Assembly: GCA_947500035.1 (NCBI GenBank)
Contig: CANMQP010000012.1
Location: forward strand, 186,001-250,000
Reading direction: 5' to 3'
DNA from: an uncultured Kiloniellaceae bacterium
GTDB taxonomy: Bacteria > Pseudomonadota > Alphaproteobacteria > Kiloniellales > Kiloniellaceae
Length of the DNA: 64,000 nucleotides
Position 1 is the first letter of the stretch, and each line of letters starts with the position of its first letter. The notes below the pieces were generated by a model that saw nothing but the letters and a program-made list of their open reading frames with translations, did not search any database and was not told the DNA's origin. A program made the translations under genes and the position numbers. Positions 57,989 through 64,000 of the stretch are shown piece by piece.

Positions 57989-58785
57989 CCCGCGCTGTCT
58001 TTGACCGGTACCACGTAATTCAGCCCCATGCGGCCGCCATCCGGGTAGACCGTCTGACCGGTCATGTAACTGGAATAATGCGAGGCCAGGAAGACCGCGA
58101 CCTTGGCGATCTCGTCGGGCTCGCCGGGCCGCTCCATGGGTGTTCGCGACAGCACGGCGTGCATCTTCGCCGGATCGTCGGCCACGGTCTGAAACATCTC
58201 GGTATTGATCGAGCCGGGGCCGATGGCATTGACCCGCACGGCTTCCGGCGCCATGCGAATGCCCAGGCATTTGGTCCACTGATTGACCCCGCCCTTCGCG
58301 ATCACGTAGGGCGTAATCGCCGGAATCGCGACCACGGCGTTGAGCGAGGACATGTTGATAATTGTCCCCCGGCTGCCGTCCGCGTCCGGCGCCTGATCCC
58401 GCATCGCGCGCGCCGCGGCCTGACCGGTCAGGAACACGCCTTTCAGGTTAACGGCAATAACCCGGTCGAAATCAGCTTCCTCCAACTCCAGGATATCCGA
58501 AGTGTGCACAATCCCGGCGTTGGCGATGACGCAGTCCACCCGCCCATAGGTTTCCCGGGTAAAGGCGATCAGTGCCTCGACCTGTGATTTGTCCGTCACA
58601 TCGCAGGCGCGGTAACAGACATGGCCCCCGGACTCGCTCAGGCGCTTGGCTGCGGCCTCACCTTCATTGTCCATCACGTCGGCCAGCACCACCTTGGCGC
58701 CTTCCTTGACGAAACGTTCCGCACAGGCAAGACCGATGCCGCGCGCGGCACCTGTGATAATGGCGGTTTTTCCTTCGAGCATCAT
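57985..58785 (-). CDS. SDR-family oxidoreductase
   Basis: A 266-residue short-chain dehydrogenase/reductase. Cofactor motif ITGAARGIGLACAERF (TGxxxGIG), NAGIV, and catalytic Ser in INMSSLNAV with Tyr-x-x-x-Lys in PYVIAKGGV. The acidic residue after the second strand (VVLADVMDNEG) favours NAD over NADP. The ATG at 58785 has AAGGA nine bases upstream; 58803 is an alternative. It is the last gene of the hyuA-hyuB cluster and overlaps the DeoR gene. Substrate unknown. Confidence 0.9.
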   Translation of the reverse strand: MMLEGKTAIITGAARGIGLACAERFVKEGAKVVLADVMDNEGEAAAKRLSESGGHVCYRACDVTDKSQVEALIAFTRETYGRVDCVIANAGIVHTSDILELEEADFDRVIAVNLKGVFLTGQAAARAMRDQAPDADGSRGTIINMSSLNAVVAIPAITPYVIAKGGVNQWTKCLGIRMAPEAVRVNAIGPGSINTEMFQTVADDPAKMHAVLSRTPMERPGEPDEIAKVAVFLASHYSSYMTGQTVYPDGGRMGLNYVVPVKDSAG

Positions 58786-58828
58786 AGCTGGGTCATCCTT
58801 CATTCCTGTCGCCTTGCCTCGGCAGGCG

Positions 58829-60475
58829 TTAATCCTCTGCTGTTGTCGTTGAGAGGTAACCGTTCTCGAGATCGCGCCTGACGGACTCCGCGTCACGTTC
58901 CGAAACGGGGCCATAACCTCCGCCACCCGGAAGTTCCAGCACCAGCGTCCGTCCGGCAGGCACGAACTGCCGGCCTTTTGTCTTCAGGACGGTTCCATCG
59001 TCCAATCTCACCGTCCCCGCCGCGCCGTTTTCTCCGCCCTTACGTCCACGCGCCGGATTGGCGACCCGATCGAACATGGCGCTGAAATCGAATTCATGAC
59101 CTGGCGCCGCGCTGATCTCAATCACCTGTCCGAGACCACCGCGGTACTTGCCCGCACCGCCGGAGCCCGGCCGCAGTTCCTTGCGCCAGACCACGATCGG
59201 CCCGACATGCTCGGTCGCCTCGATCGGCATGGTGTGCACGCCACTTGGGAAAGCCGTGGCGCTCAAACCGTCGAGGCCCGGCCGCGCACCGCCGCCGCCG
59301 CTGTTGAACATCAGGATCTCGGCCTTCTGATCCCCTCTGTGGCCGTCGAGGTCACTATTCGGACGCGCACTGATGTGGATGTTCCAAAGCGCGCTCGCCC
59401 CTTCCGCCGGCAGGCGGCCGGGCAGCAGTTTATGCAATGCGCCCATGACGAGGTCCGGGATAAAATGCCCGGTGACGTGGCGGACCGAAACGGGCGCGGG
59501 GTGAACCGCATTCAGGATACAGCCGACCGGCGCTTTGACCGTGAAGGGTGCGAGTGAAGCCGCATTGTTGGGAATATCGGGCGCGATAGCGCACTTCAGG
59601 CCATAGCCCGCATAGGCCTTGGTGTAGACCAGCGGCACGTTGATTCCGCGTGCGATCGCCGGCGAGGTCCCGTCGAAGTCCGCCAGAATTCCCTCTTCGC
59701 CGATATTCAGCTTCACCTTCAATCTGATCGATTCGTCGTAGCCGTCGACCATCATCTCGTTCTCGCAAGAGCCCCTCGGCAAATCGGAAACGAGCGCCAG
59801 GGTCGCACGGCGGCTATGATCGAAAATGAAGCGCGCGAGCGCCTCAAGGTCACTCAGTCCGAACTCGTCCATCATAGCAACCAGACGCTTGTGGCCGGTC
59901 TCGTTGCAGGTCGCCAGGGAATAGAGGTCCCCAACGACCTGATCGGCTTCGCGTACGTTGTTCCGAACGATCTTGATCAGATCGCGGTTGACCTCGCCGC
60001 GCAGCGCGAACTTCATGATCGGGATCAGCAGGCCTTCTTCATAGACCTCCCGCCCATCGGCCCCGAAACCTCGTCCACCGACATCCACCACATGGGCCGT
60101 ACTGGCGAAATAGCCGACCAGCTTGCCCCGGTAAAACGAGGGGCTGACCATGGTGATGTCGTGCAGGTGGCCGGTGCCTTTCCAGGGATCGTTGGTGATG
60201 TAGACGTCGCCTTCGAAAATCTGGTCTTCACCGATTTCCCGAATGAAGTGCCCCACGGCCTCCGCCATGGCATTTACGTGCCCCGGTGTTCCGGTCACCG
60301 CCTGCGCCATCATGGCACCCGTGACATCGAAGACCCCGGCAGAAAGATCGCCCGCTTCGCGCACGGAGGTGGAAAAGGCGGTCCGGATCAGGGCCTGCGC
60401 CTGCTCTTCCACCACCGAGATCAGGCGGTTCCACATGACCTGATAGGAAACGGATTGCGCCCCTGAAGTCGTCAT
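58829..60475 (-). CDS. hyuB: Hydantoinase B/oxoprolinase family subunit
   Basis: A 548-residue HyuB. Typical features are TAFSTSVREAGDLSAGVFDVTG, FEGDVYITNDPWKGTGHLHDITM, and the C-terminal GGGGYGPVSERDAESVRRDLENGY, shown here in pieces. With HyuA it makes the ATP-dependent enzyme that opens hydantoin or 5-oxoproline rings (or carboxylates ketones in related members). The ATG at 60475 overlaps the hyuA stop. It lies 43 bp upstream of the SDR start region. Confidence 0.93.
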   Translation of the reverse strand: MTTSGAQSVSYQVMWNRLISVVEEQAQALIRTAFSTSVREAGDLSAGVFDVTGAMMAQAVTGTPGHVNAMAEAVGHFIREIGEDQIFEGDVYITNDPWKGTGHLHDITMVSPSFYRGKLVGYFASTAHVVDVGGRGFGADGREVYEEGLLIPIMKFALRGEVNRDLIKIVRNNVREADQVVGDLYSLATCNETGHKRLVAMMDEFGLSDLEALARFIFDHSRRATLALVSDLPRGSCENEMMVDGYDESIRLKVKLNIGEEGILADFDGTSPAIARGINVPLVYTKAYAGYGLKCAIAPDIPNNAASLAPFTVKAPVGCILNAVHPAPVSVRHVTGHFIPDLVMGALHKLLPGRLPAEGASALWNIHISARPNSDLDGHRGDQKAEILMFNSGGGGARPGLDGLSATAFPSGVHTMPIEATEHVGPIVVWRKELRPGSGGAGKYRGGLGQVIEISAAPGHEFDFSAMFDRVANPARGRKGGENGAAGTVRLDDGTVLKTKGRQFVPAGRTLVLELPGGGGYGPVSERDAESVRRDLENGYLSTTTAED

Positions 60476-62577
60476 ACTGTTGCCTCCGCTCTGGAACCAG
60501 CCGCTTTGCGCCCCAGCATAACGCAGCCATCGGTCTGCATGACCGCTTGAACACCGGGTGGAACGATGATCGAGGTTTCGCTTTCGACGATAACCGCGGG
60601 GCCGGTCACCGCCATGCCGGGCTCCAAATCATTCCGCTCGATGATCTGGGCTTCATCAAATTTTTGCCCAACCGGGTCGAACAGCAGTCTGTGCTGATCC
60701 GAGACCGCTGCACGCTGCGCCGGCACGGCTTCGACAGGCGTCACGGGCGGCACGGGCGTACTTACACGCACCGACCAACTGGTGATCTCGACGTCCAGAC
60801 CCTCAACCGTGCGCCCGAACAGGGCCCGGTAGGCACTTTCGAACCGCGCCGAAACCGCGCGGCTATCTTCCGCCTGTGCATCTGCTTCTGAGAGAGACAC
60901 AGGGATCTCCCAGCCCTGCCCGACGAAACGCATGTAGGCCTTGCGCTCGAGTGTCAGGGGCGAATCTGTGTCGCAGGATCGCACAAAGGCTTCCGCTTCC
61001 TGCACCAGCTCATCGAGCACGCGGCGCACCGCTTCAGGGTCGTAGGCCGAAAGACGCATATAGCTGCTGCGGGTGGCCTCGAAACTGAAGGGCGCGCGCA
61101 GAAAACCGATGGCCGAGCCAACGCCGGCACCGGGCGGCACCAGCAAGCGCTCGATGCCCAGCTTTTCGCAGAGCCGGCCGGCATGGAGCGGGGCGGCGCC
61201 GCCAAAGGCAATCATGCTGTACCCCGAGAGATCTTCGCCGTTTTCCACCGCATGGACCCGCGCCGCATTGGCCATGTTTTCGTCCACAACTTCCGAGATG
61301 CCAAAGGCCGCCGTCGTTTCGTCTAACGCCAACGCCATCCCGACATGTTGTTTAACAGCGGCTGCGGAACACTCGCCTGAGAGGCGGATCGAACCACCGG
61401 CAAAATTCTCGGGATCAAGACGGCCCAGCAGAAGATCCGCATCCGTGACGGCGGGTCTTTCCCCGCCCTGCTGGTAGCAGGCCGGACCGGGCTCGGAACC
61501 CGCGCTCTCGGGACCGACCCTGATCTGCTGCAGGCTGTCCACATGGGCCAGGGAACCGCCGCCGGCGCCGATTTCGACCATCTCGATCACCGGGATGGAA
61601 ATCGGCATACCGCTGCCCTTTTTGAAGCGGGTGGTTCGCGCAACTTCAAAAGTCGTCGAGGTTTTCGGCGTCTGGTCCTTGATCAGGCAGATCTTTGCGG
61701 TGGTTCCGCCCATGTCGAAGGACAGGGCTGCGTCTATCTCATAGCGCGCCGCAATATCCGCGGCAAAGATCGCGCCACCGGCAGGCCCGGATTCCACCAG
61801 CCGGACCGGGAATTCCGACGCGCTTTCGAGCGATATGATGCCGCCGCCCGAATGCATCATGAAGACCGGACAGTTCGCACCCATCGCGCCCAGGCGCGAG
61901 ACCAGACGGTCCAGGTAGGATTTCATCAGCGGTTTGACGTAGGCATTGGCGCAGACGGTGTTGAAGCGCTCAAACTCGCGCATCTGCGGCGAAACCTCGG
62001 AGGAAATCGACACCGAGAGCGCGGGCAGCCGCGCGAGCAGGATCTCCCTAACCATTTCCTCGTGGGCCGGGTTCATGTAGGCGTGAATCAGGCCAATCGC
62101 AACGCTGTCATATCCACCGCGTTCGATCTGGTCTGTCAGGCGCTCGATCTCGGCAGGGTCGAGCGGTTTCAGGACTTGTCCCTGCGCGCCAATCCGCTCC
62201 GGCAGGGTATAGCGGTGCGCCCGCGCGATCAGCGGTTCCGGCAGCACCAGGTTCAGATCGTACTGTTCGAAACGGCTCTCGCTGCGCATTTCGATAACAT
62301 CGCGAAAACCCTGAGTCGTGATCAGCGCGGTCTTGGCACCCCGGCGCTCGATCAGGGCATTGGTGGCCAGGGTGGTGCCGTGAATGACGACGGAAATATC
62401 GCCAGCGCTGAGCCCTGCCTTGGACAAAACCTCGCCGAGCCCTTCCAGGATTGCATTTTCCGGCGCTGAAGGCGTCGTCAACACCTTTGCTGAGTAGACC
62501 CGCCCCCCGCGTTCAAGCACCACGTCGGTAAAAGTACCACCGATATCAACGCCCAGTCTGGCTGTTGCTTTTTCCAT
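60472..62577 (-). CDS. hyuA: Hydantoinase A/oxoprolinase family subunit
   Basis: A 701-residue HyuA. The N-terminal ATPase-like motif is GVDIGGTFTDVVLERG (near residue 9), and the second is ALSFDMGGTTAKICLI. It also has IAFGGAAPLHAGRLCEKLGI, the family's C-terminal hallmark. ATP phosphorylates an amide oxygen to drive ring opening. The ATG at 62577 is chosen over a TTG one codon before. It follows the binding-protein gene by 143 bp including two hairpins and overlaps hyuB by four bases. Confidence 0.93.
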   Translation of the reverse strand: MEKATARLGVDIGGTFTDVVLERGGRVYSAKVLTTPSAPENAILEGLGEVLSKAGLSAGDISVVIHGTTLATNALIERRGAKTALITTQGFRDVIEMRSESRFEQYDLNLVLPEPLIARAHRYTLPERIGAQGQVLKPLDPAEIERLTDQIERGGYDSVAIGLIHAYMNPAHEEMVREILLARLPALSVSISSEVSPQMREFERFNTVCANAYVKPLMKSYLDRLVSRLGAMGANCPVFMMHSGGGIISLESASEFPVRLVESGPAGGAIFAADIAARYEIDAALSFDMGGTTAKICLIKDQTPKTSTTFEVARTTRFKKGSGMPISIPVIEMVEIGAGGGSLAHVDSLQQIRVGPESAGSEPGPACYQQGGERPAVTDADLLLGRLDPENFAGGSIRLSGECSAAAVKQHVGMALALDETTAAFGISEVVDENMANAARVHAVENGEDLSGYSMIAFGGAAPLHAGRLCEKLGIERLLVPPGAGVGSAIGFLRAPFSFEATRSSYMRLSAYDPEAVRRVLDELVQEAEAFVRSCDTDSPLTLERKAYMRFVGQGWEIPVSLSEADAQAEDSRAVSARFESAYRALFGRTVEGLDVEITSWSVRVSTPVPPVTPVEAVPAQRAAVSDQHRLLFDPVGQKFDEAQIIERNDLEPGMAVTGPAVIVESETSIIVPPGVQAVMQTDGCVMLGRKAAGSRAEATV

Positions 62578-62620
62578 CAATCCAACACGTTCACGCGAAA
62601 ACTCATCCCGGAAAAGCCAA

Positions 62621-62711
62621 CTGGCGGCTCTTCGGCGTCCGGCATCTTTTCCCGGAACGCAGCAAAGAACCGCCAGCGATCTTTACGATGCCCGGCGCAA
62701 AAGCCAGGCAT
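62621..62711 (-). promoter_or_regulatory. Two hairpins between binding-protein gene and hyuA
   Basis: On the minus strand the first stem after the stop pairs 62703-62711 with 62688-62696 (nine positions, one mismatch, six-base loop). The second pairs 62621-62632 with 62665-62676 (11 of 12) and encloses an inner stem 62635-62642 with 62652-62660. The loop structure is unusually long and G-C rich. No T-run follows. Confidence 0.6.
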
Positions 62712-62720
62712 ATGAGCGTC

Positions 62721-63929
62721 TTACTTCAGCAGCGAAATTGCCCATTTGTCGTCGTCACCGACAACATTAACGCTGTAGATGCCGACGACATCGCCGTTGG
62801 CATCGAAGTCGACCGGTCCCGACGCACCCTCGTAGTTGATGTCTTTACCGGCGGCAATCAGCGCTTTGGCCTTCTCCCACTCACCAGGACGAATGACTTC
62901 CCCCGGTGCATTGGCAACTTCACGCAACGCCGCGGCGATCTTGCCACGATCTGCAGCACCCGCTTTTTCAATCGCAAGGGCGACCAGGAACGAAGCGTCA
63001 TAGCCATGTGCGGCATACGGCGCTTTCGGGTCTTTGCCGGTCGCGCTGAAAGCGGTTTCAAACGCCTGATAGGAGGTATCCGCGTAATCCGATGCGGACT
63101 GCGTGATCGAGATCCGGTCCCGAAGGTTGTCGGCACCGATCTGCTCAATCACCGAGGTATCAAACATACCGTCCGCAGCGAAGAACCTCTCGAACAAGCC
63201 GTTCTCGAGGCTGTTGCGGATAATGGCGATCCCACTGCTGCCGTAGTAGGCGAAGATCGCAATGCCTTCAGCACCGCCGCTCGCAAGCGTGGAGAGCTCG
63301 GAACGATAGGAGGCCTTGTTCGGCTCGTGGGCCTGATTGGCCGTAATCGTGCCGCCCATGGCCGCAAACTCTTTCTCGAACACCGTCGCGATACCGGCGT
63401 TATAGTCATCGTTCGAGTAAGTCATGGCCAGTTTCCGGACACCGGAGTCGTAGGCCAGCTTGGCGAGCGCCGCGCCCTGATAGGCATCGGACGGCGCAAC
63501 CCGGAACACCAGGTCATTGTCTTTGAGCTCGCTGATCGACGGGGCCGTGGCCGAGTCCGATACGGCAACAACACCAGCCGGGATCGTTACGGACTGAACC
63601 ATGCCGTTCGTCGCACCAGAGCAGCTTGCGCCGATAACCGCAACAACCTGCTCCACATTGACGACCTTACCGCCGGCATCGACACCTGCCTTCGGGTCGC
63701 ATGCGGAATCGGACAGCACCAGCCTGAGTGTATCACCATCAAGCAATCCACCCTGATCGTTGACGTGTTGCGCGGCAAGATTGCGCCCGGCAATGATCGG
63801 ATCGACCAGTTCGGCAATCGGCCCGGTCACACCCGCAACTGAACCCACCTTGATCTCATCCGCACTGACGGCCGGCGCACTCATCGCCAGGGCCGAAGCA
63901 GCAAATAGAAATTTACCCATATATTTCAT
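62721..63929 (-). CDS. Amino-acid/amide-type ABC transporter substrate-binding protein
   Basis: A 402-residue periplasmic binding protein of the Leu/Ile/Val (Peripla_BP_6) class. The signal peptide MKYMGKFLFAASALAMSAP is cleaved near VSADE; the mature protein opens IKVGSVAGVTGPIAELVDP. The central motif VAVIGASCSGATNGMVQSV is the ligand-contacting region. The ATG at 63929 has GAGGAG ten bases upstream; a GTG at 63950 would add seven residues. Permease and ATPase genes are not in the window. With hyuAB downstream, a cyclic amide or amino-acid derivative is a sensible ligand guess. Confidence 0.9.
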   Translation of the reverse strand: MKYMGKFLFAASALAMSAPAVSADEIKVGSVAGVTGPIAELVDPIIAGRNLAAQHVNDQGGLLDGDTLRLVLSDSACDPKAGVDAGGKVVNVEQVVAVIGASCSGATNGMVQSVTIPAGVVAVSDSATAPSISELKDNDLVFRVAPSDAYQGAALAKLAYDSGVRKLAMTYSNDDYNAGIATVFEKEFAAMGGTITANQAHEPNKASYRSELSTLASGGAEGIAIFAYYGSSGIAIIRNSLENGLFERFFAADGMFDTSVIEQIGADNLRDRISITQSASDYADTSYQAFETAFSATGKDPKAPYAAHGYDASFLVALAIEKAGAADRGKIAAALREVANAPGEVIRPGEWEKAKALIAAGKDINYEGASGPVDFDANGDVVGIYSVNVVGDDDKWAISLLK

Positions 63930-64000
63930 AATGACGTCACTCCTCTGCACTTATGGTTTTGTTATTGCAGTTTGGCTTCTCTTAAACCGCATGATGCCCT

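Overview
The window is high-GC, densely coded bacterial DNA that looks alphaproteobacterial (Rhodospirillales-like). The evidence is the richness in ABC uptake operons, an ArsR/SRPBCC pair, a split PTS feeding a dihydroxyacetone kinase, a KorAB-type 2-oxoacid:ferredoxin oxidoreductase, DUF1272 and GlxA-type regulators. The genus is not determined. No rRNA, tRNA or CRISPR array was recognised. The window opens inside one substrate-binding-protein gene and ends just upstream of another.

Layout. 1-5148 (+): a polyamine/spermidine-type ABC operon (binding protein, ATPase, two permeases) with a translationally coupled protein of unknown function; one permease has a large Pro/Ser and coiled-coil insertion. 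5135-11154 (-): a TPR protein, then a complete branched-chain amino-acid/amide-type ABC importer (livFGMH plus a Tat-exported binding protein). 11401-13053 (+): an XRE regulator of the short-chain fatty acyl type. 13082-18106: small metabolic and regulatory genes (NTF2-like, NADP-binding reductase, LysR, arginine-deiminase-fold hydrolase, VOC-like, CheY-like, GST). 18208-21095 (-): korAB. 21534-22374: VOC protein and MarR. 22423-32713 (-): one long operon pairing an MalE/GlpV-type ABC importer with dihydroxyacetone kinase subunits DhaL, DhaM and DhaK, a dedicated HPr and Enzyme I, and a helix-turn-helix protein. 33289-42698: PLP dehydratase, MFS transporter with LysR and a 50-residue companion protein, ArsR/SRPBCC, GNAT, orphan membrane-anchored proteins, an alcohol dehydrogenase without the usual structural-zinc cysteines, and DUF1272. 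42774-43760: GlxA-type regulator.

43.8-49.2 kb is the accessory region. An 80-bp imperfect inverted repeat (43811-43890 and 45641-45720) brackets a small membrane protein gene and a FemAB/GNAT-like gene. Inside lie a 98-bp palindrome and a 278-bp element with 26-bp terminal inverted repeats and two internal hairpin arms. Next come AT-rich genes: an exported orphan, a protein with the RusA catalytic signature D-x-D-N-x-x-K, and a DUF4238 protein. 49201-56891 (-) is a glycine-betaine-type ABC operon (binding protein, ATPase, a permease with two fused permease domains) continuing into a choline-kinase-like phosphotransferase and a dimethylglycine/sarcosine-dehydrogenase-like flavoprotein. 57146-63929 holds a DeoR regulator, then (minus strand) an SDR, hydantoinase/oxoprolinase hyuB and hyuA, and an amino-acid/amide-type binding protein.

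A recurring feature is that all five binding-protein genes are followed by strong hairpins before the next gene of the operon, which suggests a general device for making excess binding protein. The best candidates for something undescribed are the repeat-bounded 43.8-45.7 kb unit with its three-way-junction palindrome, the RusA-like gene next to it, and the ABC-plus-PTS dihydroxyacetone operon with its built-in DNA-binding protein.
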